A stretch of 5,459 bases of DNA from Flavobacteriales bacterium (GCA_002710495.1 PAKE01000006.1:12727-18185), one strand, 5' to 3'. Shown: positions 1-5,153, counted from the first letter of the stretch. Notes: generated by a model not told the origin, from the sequence alone. Numbers and translations are program-made.

Positions 1-207
1 ATTAAAGATTTAGATCAAGATGGATGTGAATTCTTAGCCCCGGATAATTCTGTAGTAGTTGGTGTGAAAACTGCAAGAGCTGCTGTTGAGGAAGAGGTAG
101 AGGAGGATGAAGAATTAGAAGGAGATACTACTGAAGGTGGAGAATCTAAATCAGAAGGAGATGAAACGAAACAAGAATCGCCTGCTGAAGAACCAGCTAC
201 TGAGTAA
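1..207 (+). CDS. rplY: 50S ribosomal protein L25/general stress protein Ctc, C-terminal part
   Basis: The window opens inside this gene, and 68 codons to the TAA stop are visible. L25 of the long Ctc type binds 5S rRNA in the large ribosomal subunit. The visible part starts IKDLDQDGCEFL and runs through a segment NSVVVGVKTARAAV, which resembles the end of the Ctc C-terminal beta domain of Bacteroidota L25. It then passes into a roughly 40-residue low-complexity tail rich in Glu, Asp, Ser and Thr with almost no hydrophobic residues. Such acidic tails are common in this family and are probably disordered. The pth start codon lies three bases after the stop, the rplY-pth order known from many bacteria, which supports the call and suggests one transcript. 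The N-terminal 5S-binding domain lies outside the window, so the assignment rests on this short segment plus gene order. Confidence 0.85.
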   Translation: MKDLDQDGCEFLAPDNSVVVGVKTARAAVEEEVEEDEELEGDTTEGGESKSEGDETKQESPAEEPATE

Positions 208-210
208 ATA

Positions 211-774
211 ATGAAATACTTAATCATAGGATTAGGTAACCCTGGCGAAAAGTATGAAAATAGTCGCCATAATATAGGATTTAAAGTGTTAGATAAGCTA
301 GCTAGCTTATCTAACATTTCTTTCTCTACTGATAAGCTTGCTGACGTATCGGTATTAAAACATAAAGGCAGACAGCTTATACTAGTTAAGCCAAATACTT
401 TTATGAATTTGAGTGGAAAAGCAGTAAATTATTGGATGCAAAAAGAGAAAGTATCTGCTGATAATATTTTAGTTGTTTCTGATGATATATCCTTACCATT
501 TTCTACTATTAGGCTCAGAGCAAAGGGTTCTGATGGTGGGCATAATGGTTTAAAGGACACCATTGAAGTTTTACAAAGCACTTCTTTTCCAAGAATAAAA
601 TTTGGTATCGGATCTGAGTTTAACAAAGGTAGACAATCCGATTATGTGTTAGGAAATTGGTCAGATAAAGAAACAAATTTACTAGAAGAAAGAATGGATT
701 TAGCAGTTAAAATGATTTTATCATTTACTACTATTGGTATTGACCGGACAATGAATGATTTTAATAGGAGATAA
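211..774 (+). CDS. pth: Peptidyl-tRNA hydrolase
   Basis: Pth cleaves the ester bond of peptidyl-tRNAs that drop off ribosomes and so recycles tRNA in the cytoplasm. The 187-residue product has the usual family length. The substrate-binding Asn and catalytic His are in place: N10 in GLGNPG and H20 in SRHNIGF. Further hallmarks are KPNTFMNLSG with N66 (E. coli N68), D91 in VVSDDISLPF (E. coli D93), and GSDGGHNGLK at 106-115 with N112 (E. coli N114), followed by FPRIKFGIG. The family usually has a Gly at the position equivalent to S98 (PFG); the change looks harmless. The ATG at 211 is three bases after the rplY stop and places H20 and N10 at the same numbers as in E. coli, so the start is secure. 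A 30-bp perfect palindrome covers codons 26-36 without any apparent insertion relative to the family pattern. Confidence 0.97.
   Translation: MKYLIIGLGNPGEKYENSRHNIGFKVLDKLASLSNISFSTDKLADVSVLKHKGRQLILVKPNTFMNLSGKAVNYWMQKEKVSADNILVVSDDISLPFSTIRLRAKGSDGGHNGLKDTIEVLQSTSFPRIKFGIGSEFNKGRQSDYVLGNWSDKETNLLEERMDLAVKMILSFTTIGIDRTMNDFNRR
284..319. repeat. Long perfect palindrome inside pth
   Basis: Bases 287-316 equal their own reverse complement: the half-site TGTTAGATAAGCTAG is followed by its exact inverse with no spacer. In the mRNA a G-U pair (286/317) and two A-U pairs (285/318, 284/319) would lengthen the stem, giving about 16 bp closed by a 4-base AGCU loop at 300-303. The heptamer ATAAGCT or its inverse AGCTTAT occurs four times within 90 bp (293, 304, 332, 374). 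The palindrome encodes residues around VLDKLASLSNI, a stretch that aligns to usual Pth length, so it seems to have arisen by substitution and not insertion. Its function is unknown. Confidence 0.85.
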
Positions 775-799
775 ATTATTTTCCAATTAAAATTATCTT

Positions 800-807
800 T
801 ATATTTG
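800..807 (+). promoter_or_regulatory. -7 promoter element of tRNA-Cys
   Basis: TATATTTG matches the Bacteroidota sigma-70 -7 consensus TAnnTTTG at all six fixed bases. It lies 14 bases before the tRNA, which would put transcription start near 812. A matching -33 TTG is not clear; only a T-run at 779-782 is at a plausible distance. In AT-rich DNA such an octamer is expected several times by chance per window, so position is the main support. Confidence 0.5.
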
Positions 808-821
808 TAATCCGAAAATAA

Positions 822-892
822 GGTATCGTGGCCGAGTGGCTAGGCAGTGGTCTGCAACACCATCTACAGCGGTTCGAATCCGCTCGATACCT
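822..892 (+). tRNA. tRNA-Cys (anticodon GCA)
   Basis: A complete cloverleaf can be folded by eye. The acceptor stem is 822-828 with 885-891 (GGTATCG/CGATACC), the D arm has GCC/GGC, and the anticodon stem is 847-851 with 859-863 around loop CTGCAAC. The T arm AGCGG/CCGCT (868-872/880-884) surrounds the standard TTCGAAT loop. The anticodon GCA is at 854-856 and the discriminator base is T892; U73 is a known identity element of tRNA-Cys. CCA is not encoded, since the following bases are CA. A hairpin terminator follows two bases later, so this is a single-tRNA transcript unless it is read through from pth, 47 bases upstream. Confidence 0.97.
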
Positions 893-893
893 C

Positions 894-930
894 AAAAAAA
901 AAAGCTCGTATTTATACGAGCTTTTTTTTT
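894..930. terminator. Rho-independent terminator after tRNA-Cys
   Basis: Stem AGCTCGTA (903-910) pairs with TACGAGCT (915-922) around a TTTA loop. It is flanked by ten A on the left (894-903) and nine T on the right (922-930), which can extend the stem. The T-run serves the tRNA, and the A-run would give a T-run on the other strand, so it could act in both directions. It separates tRNA-Cys from the secretion gene pair. Confidence 0.93.
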
Positions 931-937
931 ATATTTG
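930..937 (+). promoter_or_regulatory. -7 promoter element of the type IX cargo operon
   Basis: TATATTTG, the same octamer as before tRNA-Cys, matches TAnnTTTG fully. It starts on the last T of the terminator, so any -33 element would lie inside the hairpin. A start near 942 gives a leader of roughly 12 bases before the ATG at 954. Confidence 0.5.
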
Positions 938-953
938 CCCAAGTTAATTTTTT

Positions 954-2036
954 ATGAAAAAACAGATATTTCTTTTTACAATCCTATTATTATTATTTAT
1001 TAGTTCTCAGATATATGCGCAATGTGCCTACGATCAAATAAATATAACACATGTTGATTGTTATAATGATAATACCGGAGAAATACAAATAAGCATTACT
1101 AACCCAAATGTTGATTGGAATTGGGTACTACCAGATAGCTCGATCTCTACAAATTTAATATTGTCTAATTTGCAATCTGGAGTTTTTACTCTAATTATTA
1201 ATGAATACTCTATTCCAGGAGATTCTACATCCCCTTTAATTTGTTCTTTAGTTGATACTATCTCTGTAGAGCAAACGATTCCGATTACAGCAGAATTTAT
1301 TTTAAGGAATATGTGTAATCCTTCAGACTCTGCAGATGTAACCACTACAATTTACGGTGGAACACCTCCCTATTCTACGCTTTGGACAGGAATAGGAGAT
1401 ACATCTAGAAATATTATAAATATAGCTCCATCTATCACCCCTTATACCTTGCACATTACAGATACAAACGGATGTGAAAGAGATCAGTATTTAACTATTA
1501 ATACGGTAGAAGAAATGCAAACTTTTATGTCAAATGATAATGTGATTTGTAAAGATGATAATAGCGGAATGGCTAGAGTTTATGTAGAAAATGGAACACC
1601 ACCATTTACCTTTTTTTGGAATACAGAAGAGGAATTTAGAGATATAGAATCTAGTAGAATTGAAAATTTGTATCCCGGAACATATTCTGTTATAGTAACA
1701 GATATAATGGGTTGCATAATTTCAGACTCTATTACAATATCTTCAAATCCGAAAATTTGCATTATAGTTTATTCTGTTTTTTCTCCTAATGATGATGGTA
1801 TACATGATTATTGGGAAATAGAAAATATTGAATTGTATCCAGAAGCGCTAGTGGAAGTTTACGATAGAATGGGAAGTATGGTGTATAGAAGAAGAAATTA
1901 TATAAATTCTGAATCTACTGCATTCAATGGTTACTCCAAAGATGGTAGAAGATTAACTTCAGGAACCTATTATTATGTCCTCAATTTAGAAAATGGAGAT
2001 GATGTGTTTAAAGGATCATTAACTATTGTAAGATAA
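954..2036 (+). CDS. Secreted SprB-like repeat protein with type IX secretion type B C-terminal sorting domain
   Basis: This 360-residue protein is probably exported by Sec and then moved to the cell surface by the type IX secretion system. Residues 1-22 form a signal peptide (MKK, a long Leu/Ile/Phe core, cleavage likely after IYA). Residues 24-264 hold about three beta-rich repeats of SprB type. The second and third show GGTPPY (135-140) and NGTPPF (213-218), each followed by a Y-x-hydrophobic strand ending in TDTNGC (169-174) or TDIMGC (249-254). The first repeat is more diverged. Residues 265-360 match the CHU_C/gliding-motility-associated C-terminal domain: FSPNDDGIHDYW at 276-287, VEVYDRMGSMVY, FNG, SGTYYYVL and a final KGSLTIVR strand. 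The usual Trp of the NRWG motif is Met here. The stop overlaps the next ATG by one base, so translation is probably coupled with its PorP/SprF partner. The exact role (adhesin, motility or other surface factor) cannot be told. Confidence 0.9.
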   Translation: MKKQIFLFTILLLLFISSQIYAQCAYDQINITHVDCYNDNTGEIQISITNPNVDWNWVLPDSSISTNLILSNLQSGVFTLIINEYSIPGDSTSPLICSLVDTISVEQTIPITAEFILRNMCNPSDSADVTTTIYGGTPPYSTLWTGIGDTSRNIINIAPSITPYTLHITDTNGCERDQYLTINTVEEMQTFMSNDNVICKDDNSGMARVYVENGTPPFTFFWNTEEEFRDIESSRIENLYPGTYSVIVTDIMGCIISDSITISSNPKICIIVYSVFSPNDDGIHDYWEIENIELYPEALVEVYDRMGSMVYRRRNYINSESTAFNGYSKDGRRLTSGTYYYVLNLENGDDVFKGSLTIVR

Positions 2037-2935
2037 TGAAGAGAGTATTAATTATATCTATCTTAGTTCTTTCATTTCTGAGTTCAAAATCTCAACAATC
2101 GGTAATGTTCTCACAATATTTTACAAATGATGTTATTTATAATCCAGCTATATCTGGTAGTAACAACTATAACCAATTTACCTTACAGAGCAGACAACAA
2201 TGGCTAGGTTTCGAAGGAGCTCCTCTTTCTGCTAATATAAGTTATCATGGGTCTTTAAATAACAGATCTGCAATGGGTGGATACCTCGAACACGATAGAA
2301 CGATTCCTTCTAATCAGACCAACCTACAAATAAATTATGCTTATCATGTCCCACTAAATTCAGATAATACCTATTTATCTTTTGGATTAGGAGCAAAAGT
2401 AATGTACTATTATTTAAACTTTGAACCAGGACAATTACCTCCTGGATATGATCCGGCTTATAATGACAGAGCATTTGAAAAATTCTTAGGAGATGCTAGC
2501 TCTGGTTTGTATTTATATAATGAAAAAATTCATATAGGATACTCTGTTATTAATATGCTTCAATCCTCATTTAATGAAGAGGAAGGTGATGGATTCGGAA
2601 AAAATATTGAGGAGAGAGTTTATTATGGTATGGCCGGATATAAAATTAAAATTGATAGAGATTGGTATATAGAACCTTCTTTTTTATTACGACACAGAGA
2701 TAACGGTGATCCTGAATATAATTTTTCCACTAGATTATTTTATATGGACCAAATTTGGACAGGACTTTCAATCAGATCAAATCAATCTTTAGCATTTTCT
2801 GTTGGCACTAACTCGGATAAAATTCAATTTGCATATTCTTTCGACCATTATTTTGGAGAAATCAGCCAGTATCAACTAGGAACGCATGAGATAACAATGT
2901 CTATTATGATTCCTAATCCAGTTAAAGGATATTAA
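2036..2935 (+). CDS. PorP/SprF family type IX secretion membrane protein
   Basis: The 299-residue product starts with a signal peptide (MKRVLIISILVLSFLSS, cleavage around S19/Q20). It continues with the family hallmark at 25-62: FSQYFTNDVIYNPAISGS and then the QSRQQWLGFEGAP segment. The rest is made of alternating beta strands with aromatic girdles (for example YLSFGLGAKVMYYYLNF, KIQFAYSFDHYFGEIS), as expected for an outer-membrane beta barrel, and ends near residue 299 with a typical HEITMSI strand. Known members such as SprF of Flavobacterium johnsoniae are needed for secretion or surface attachment of the partner encoded beside them (SprB). The upstream gene encodes a protein with the matching type B sorting domain and overlaps by a TAATG junction, so this is most likely its dedicated partner. 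It is probably not the core PorP, since no other porKLMN-type genes are present. No sign of truncation is seen. Confidence 0.93.
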   Translation: MKRVLIISILVLSFLSSKSQQSVMFSQYFTNDVIYNPAISGSNNYNQFTLQSRQQWLGFEGAPLSANISYHGSLNNRSAMGGYLEHDRTIPSNQTNLQINYAYHVPLNSDNTYLSFGLGAKVMYYYLNFEPGQLPPGYDPAYNDRAFEKFLGDASSGLYLYNEKIHIGYSVINMLQSSFNEEEGDGFGKNIEERVYYGMAGYKIKIDRDWYIEPSFLLRHRDNGDPEYNFSTRLFYMDQIWTGLSIRSNQSLAFSVGTNSDKIQFAYSFDHYFGEISQYQLGTHEITMSIMIPNPVKGY

Positions 2936-2964
2936 AACTATCTTAATTTTCACCTTCTAACTAT

Positions 2965-3366
2965 ATGAAAAAAATAGAACATATTGGTATTGCGGTAACC
3001 GACATCAATAAGTCAAATGAACTATTTTCTAAAATTTTTGGAAAGGAAAATTACAAGTCAGAAACAGTGGAATCCGAAGGAGTAAAAACATCTTTTTTTC
3101 TGATTGGAGAAAGTAAAATTGAATTGGTATCAGCTACAAATTCTGAAAGCCCTATTAGTAACTATTTACAAAAAAACAGAGAAGGGATGCATCATATTTC
3201 TTTTGAAGTGGAAGATATTGTAAGGGAAATGGCAAGATTGAAAGCAGAAGGAATCAGATTGCTAAATGATAAACCAAAAAAAGGTGCGGACAATAAAATC
3301 ATTTGTTTTTTGCATCCAAAAGATACTAATGGAGTTCTTATTGAACTATGTCAGGAAATACTGTAG
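2965..3366 (+). CDS. mce: Methylmalonyl-CoA epimerase
   Basis: This enzyme interconverts the 2R and 2S forms of methylmalonyl-CoA, linking propionyl-CoA and succinyl-CoA in the cytoplasm. At 133 residues it is a full single vicinal-oxygen-chelate domain. Expected metal ligands are visible: H6 in IEHIGIAV, E53 in KIELVSA, H77 in GMHHISFEV, and E127 in VLIELCQE. The family signatures LKAEGIRLL (92-100) and FLHPKDTNGVLIELCQ (115-130) are also present. Close alternatives within the fold (glyoxalase I) are less likely because of the HPK-T-x-GVLIELCQ ending. It starts 29 bases after the porP/sprF-like gene; a 7/8 match to TAnnTTTG (TAATTTTC, 2944-2951) suggests it may have its own promoter with a short leader. 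Its last 29 bases overlap the end of the opposite-strand HAD gene. Confidence 0.92.
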   Translation: MKKIEHIGIAVTDINKSNELFSKIFGKENYKSETVESEGVKTSFFLIGESKIELVSATNSESPISNYLQKNREGMHHISFEVEDIVREMARLKAEGIRLLNDKPKKGADNKIICFLHPKDTNGVLIELCQEIL

Positions 3367-3958
3367 TAATTTCTTCATTATCTTTTAAATGATAAGTATG
3401 AATTCCTACTTCTTTTGCTCCCTCAATGTGCTGAGGAGAATCATCAATAAATAAAACTTCTTTTTCTTTTAAATTATTTTCATCTAAAACAAGATGAAAG
3501 GCGTCTGAATGTGGTTTTCTGACACTAATTTCATGAGAATAATATACTTTATTAAATAGATTATAAAATTTCGAATATTTCACTTCTCCTAATCTCCTTT
3601 TTAATTCTTTAATATGAATAGCATTTGTATTAGAGAGTAAAAATAGTTGATATTTCTCTTTCAAATTTTCAAGAAGATTAGTTCGGTTTTTCGGCAAATC
3701 TAAAAGCATGGAATTCCAAGCAAAGATTATTTGTTTTCTTGTTGCGGACTTACAAGAAATTAGGATTTCTCTTATCAACTCATTTTCAGATATTTTTCCA
3801 GTTTCTAATAGATTAAAAATGTTTGTTTGGGATTTTTTGGAATAGAAAGTAGAGGAATTATCTACACCCAATTTCTTAAATTCATCAATAGTATTTTGGT
3901 AGCTGATATTTAGTAAAACCCCTCCCAAATCAAAAATAATAGATTTAATATTTTTCAT
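3338..3958 (-). CDS. HAD-superfamily hydrolase (YihX/HAD-IA-like phosphatase)
   Basis: This 206-residue cytoplasmic protein has all four haloacid dehalogenase motifs. Motif I is IIFDLGGVLL with nucleophile D10, motif II is LFLLSNTN with S109, motif III is VRKPHSDAF with K148, and motif IV is VLFIDDSPQHIEGA with D172/D173. Residues about 16-90 form a small helical cap. Motif I reads D-L-G and not D-x-D, so the usual second Asp acid/base is replaced by Gly. The same DLG(G/N)V pattern occurs in the YihX branch, where E. coli YihX acts on glucose-1-phosphate, so sugar phosphates are plausible substrates, though a role on other phosphates cannot be excluded. The ATG at 3958 places motif I at the normal distance from the N-terminus. 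A 7/8 match to the -7 consensus (TATATTTT, 3973-3980, minus) would give a leader of about ten bases. It overlaps mce tail to tail with no terminator visible between them. Confidence 0.9.
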   Translation of the reverse strand: MKNIKSIIFDLGGVLLNISYQNTIDEFKKLGVDNSSTFYSKKSQTNIFNLLETGKISENELIREILISCKSATRKQIIFAWNSMLLDLPKNRTNLLENLKEKYQLFLLSNTNAIHIKELKRRLGEVKYSKFYNLFNKVYYSHEISVRKPHSDAFHLVLDENNLKEKEVLFIDDSPQHIEGAKEVGIHTYHLKDNEEITTVFPDIVQ

Positions 3959-3968
3959 TTTGCAAATG

Positions 3969-4000
3969 TTGTAAAATATAGAAACATTTTAATAGATTTG
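3969..4000 (+). promoter_or_regulatory. Promoter of tRNA(CAT)
   Basis: TAGATTTG at 3993-4000 matches TAnnTTTG fully, and TTG at 3969-3971 sits 21 bases upstream as a candidate -33 element. The predicted start near 4006 is about 11 bases before the tRNA. This is the best two-part promoter in the window. It overlaps the likely minus-strand promoter of the HAD gene, so the two may compete. Confidence 0.6.
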
Positions 4001-4016
4001 CATCACTAATTTTTCA

Positions 4017-4090
4017 GGGCCCATAGCTCAGCTGGTTAGAGCACTTGACTCATAATCAAGGGGTCGTTGGTTCAAGCCCAACTGGGCCCA
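4017..4090 (+). tRNA. tRNA with CAT anticodon, probably tRNA-Ile2 (lysidine-modified), otherwise elongator tRNA-Met
   Basis: The cloverleaf is complete. The acceptor GGGCCCA (4017-4023) pairs with TGGGCCC (4083-4089), A4090 is the discriminator, and the D loop region is GCTCAGCTGGTTAGAGC. The anticodon stem CTTGA/TCAAG encloses loop CTCATAA with anticodon CAT at 4051-4053, and the T arm is GTTGG/CCAAC. CCA is not encoded. CAT anticodons belong to initiator Met, elongator Met or Ile2. The normal first pair G1-C72 argues against the initiator. Acceptor pairs 4-69 and 5-68 are both C-G, the pairs known to favour TilS, which makes lysidine at C34 in E. coli tRNA-Ile2. The GGGCC acceptor also resembles other tRNA-Ile genes. 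I therefore prefer Ile2 at roughly two to one; elongator Met stays possible because the anticodon loop is shared. Confidence 0.93.
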
Positions 4091-4098
4091 CAAAAAAG

Positions 4099-4124
4099 AA
4101 ACCCACTCAACTGAGTGGGTTTTT
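4099..4124. terminator. Bidirectional terminator between tRNA(CAT) and the DCC gene
   Basis: AAACCCACTC (4099-4108) pairs perfectly with GAGTGGGTTT (4113-4122) around an AACT loop, followed by more T. The left flank is A-rich (4092-4101), giving T-rich RNA on the minus strand. It ends the tRNA from the left and the convergent DCC gene from the right. The stem is nearly the same as that of the hairpin at 4660-4689. Confidence 0.93.
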
Positions 4125-4143
4125 GGATAATTTGGACTATTAA

Positions 4144-4548
4144 TTAAAGGAAATATTCTTCCTCTTCACTGCTTGGAATACGACATGAATCTCTCTTCCC
4201 CATGATATTATATCTGTTTTTTGAAAAAATATCATAAAGATAATCTGAAATAATTCTTGGGATAATAAGAGCAATTTTAGCTAACAAAGGGTAGAGGATT
4301 CCATCCAGGTTTGTTAATATCATAAATATTGCTTGTGACTTTTGATAGACTCTGTATCCATCATCATAATAAATCGTTCTTAGATTAATATCATTAACTC
4401 CTCTTTTTAACAGTTTTTCTTTTGCAATATCAGATTGTAAAGAAGCGTAATATAAATTTCTTTTTTTATTATGCTTCCAAACAAAGTTTACACTCACATT
4501 ACAAAAATTACATATACCATCAAAAAATACTATTTTACTATTTTTCAT
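4144..4548 (-). CDS. DCC-family (DUF393) thiol-disulfide oxidoreductase-like protein
   Basis: The 134-residue product carries the defining DCC motif near its N-terminus: VFFDGICNFCN with D10, G11, C13 and C16. The conserved downstream landmarks follow: ASLQS (36-39), a Y-x-KSQA segment (about 69-73), IPR (96-98) before SDYLYDIFSKNRY, and GKRDSCRIP (117-125). The family is predicted to adopt a thioredoxin-like fold with a CxxC redox pair; the reaction and substrate are not established. The reading frame stays open further upstream to a TTG at 4614. I chose the ATG at 4548 because it puts the CxxC motif at the normal distance, because the upstream extension is low-complexity Asn/Ile, and because a -7 promoter element overlaps the TTG. 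The stop lies 19 bases from the shared terminator. It appears to be transcribed alone, since a hairpin separates it from the DUF983 gene. Confidence 0.9.
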   Translation of the reverse strand: MKNSKIVFFDGICNFCNVSVNFVWKHNKKRNLYYASLQSDIAKEKLLKRGVNDINLRTIYYDDGYRVYQKSQAIFMILTNLDGILYPLLAKIALIIPRIISDYLYDIFSKNRYNIMGKRDSCRIPSSEEEEYFL

Positions 4549-4611
4549 ATAAAGAATGATATTGTTAAAGTTAAGGAAGTTATAAATACTTGTAATGTTC
4601 TTTTCATATAT

Positions 4612-4619
4612 CAAACTTA
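4612..4619 (-). promoter_or_regulatory. -7 promoter element of the DCC gene
   Basis: On the minus strand TAAGTTTG matches TAnnTTTG at all fixed bases. Transcription would begin near 4606, about 58 bases before the ATG at 4548, and excludes use of the TTG at 4614. No clear -33 element is seen. The 37-bp repeat at 4623-4659 ends three bases upstream. Confidence 0.5.
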
Positions 4620-4622
4620 CTT

Positions 4623-4659
4623 AAAAAATTTCTAAATTGGGACCGAGAGGTACACCAAA
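4623..4659. repeat. 37-bp repeat, copy A
   Basis: This copy matches 5117-5153 at 32 of 37 positions in the same orientation, with the invariant core GGACCGAGAGG. In plus-strand order both copies are followed at once by a terminator-like hairpin; in minus-strand order both sit just before the promoter-like element of a small gene. Read on the plus strand it encodes SKLGPRGTPK. Short length and absence of ends or target duplications give no known element class. It could be a relic of a longer mobile or coding unit. Confidence 0.85.
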
Positions 4660-4689
4660 AATAAACCCACTCAGTTGAGAGGGTTTATT
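4660..4689. terminator. Hairpin terminator between the DUF983 and DCC genes
   Basis: AATAAACCC (4660-4668) pairs with GGGTTTATT (4681-4689). After one A-A mismatch the stem continues as CTCA/TGAG around GT. T-rich DNA follows on both strands. It lies 16 bases past the DUF983 stop and is the likely terminator of that gene. The upper stem closely resembles the tRNA terminator at 4099-4124 (AAACCCACTCA in both). Confidence 0.85.
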
Positions 4690-4705
4690 CTTTCTTATTT
4701 TACTA

Positions 4706-5092
4706 CTATTTATTATAGGAAACAAAAAGGTTAATCCAAATCAATCTTGACAAAAAATAAACAACAGGTAATAAGAAAATTAACGAAAAAGAGATTATAA
4801 AAATCTGAAAAAATATATCTATATCTTTATTAAAAGCATTAATAATTAACCATACTAATGTTGCAATAAAAACTGTAAGACCATAGCTTACATACATTGC
4901 TCCATACCAAAATCCTGGTTCTATTTCATATTTAAGATTACAATTTTTACAGGAACCAATATCACCTCTATTATTAACGAATATATTCTTATAAGGATTA
5001 TTCTCTGGCCAGAATTTTTCAGTTTGACATCTTGGACAATAATTATAAATAATACTGTATAACTTATTTCCCTTTTTAATTAATCTAAACAT
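4706..5092 (-). CDS. DUF983 family membrane protein with N-terminal zinc ribbon
   Basis: The 128-residue protein has a four-cysteine zinc-ribbon pattern: CPRC (C19, C22) and CKNC (C48, C51). The DUF983 signature LKYEIEPGFWYGAMYVSYGL follows at 53-72. Two hydrophobic segments (about 66-88 and 92-117) would anchor it in the inner membrane with the ribbon on the cytoplasmic side. The function of the family is not known to me; members are widespread in Bacteroidota and Proteobacteria. The ATG at 5092 is the only usable Met ahead of the zinc ribbon. A full TAnnTTTG match ends only four bases upstream, so the transcript may be leaderless. Its 3' end runs into the hairpin at 4660-4689. Length is normal and no damage is visible. 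Confidence 0.88.
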   Translation of the reverse strand: MFRLIKKGNKLYSIIYNYCPRCQTEKFWPENNPYKNIFVNNRGDIGSCKNCNLKYEIEPGFWYGAMYVSYGLTVFIATLVWLIINAFNKDIDIFFQIFIISFSLIFLLPVVYFLSRLIWINLFVSYNK

Positions 5093-5096
5093 TATA

Positions 5097-5104
5097 CAAA
5101 ATTA
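5097..5104 (-). promoter_or_regulatory. -7 promoter element of the DUF983 gene
   Basis: TAATTTTG on the minus strand fits TAnnTTTG at all fixed bases. The expected start falls at or within a base or two of the ATG at 5092, implying a leaderless or nearly leaderless mRNA. TTTC at 5127-5130, inside repeat copy B, is a weak -33 candidate 22 bases upstream. Confidence 0.45.
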
Positions 5105-5116
5105 ATGAATATTTCT

Positions 5117-5153
5117 AAAAAAGTTCGAAATTAGGACCGAGAGGCCCACCAAA
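5117..5153. repeat. 37-bp repeat, copy B
   Basis: This is the second copy of the repeat at 4623-4659 (32/37 identical, same orientation, about 494 bp apart). The differing bases are mostly at third positions of a plus-strand frame that reads SKLGPRGPPKRNP. That frame has no ATG and stays open from 5117 to a TAA at 5230, passing through the hairpin. It lies just upstream of the DUF983 promoter-like element, as copy A does for the DCC gene. Confidence 0.85.

Noticed and set aside
103..165. Tandem repeat in the 3' end of rplY (GAAGGAGAT units)
   Set aside because: The two similar units come from acidic low-complexity coding sequence and are not regularly spaced.
15..317. Minus-strand open frame of 100 codons across rplY and pth
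   Set aside because: It is the shadow of the acidic rplY tail and of the pth palindrome. The palindrome makes both strands start with the same LDKLASLSN peptide, and the Ser/Pro/Thr composition fits an antisense reading of Glu/Asp codons.
954..1025. Lipoprotein signal for the CHU_C-domain protein
   Set aside because: The Cys at residue 24 is preceded by YAQ, which does not fit a lipobox; the site after A22 suits signal peptidase I.
4549..4614. Longer DCC protein starting at the TTG at 4614
   Set aside because: The 22-residue extension is low-complexity Asn/Ile, family members start close to the FFDG motif, and a full TAnnTTTG element overlaps the TTG.
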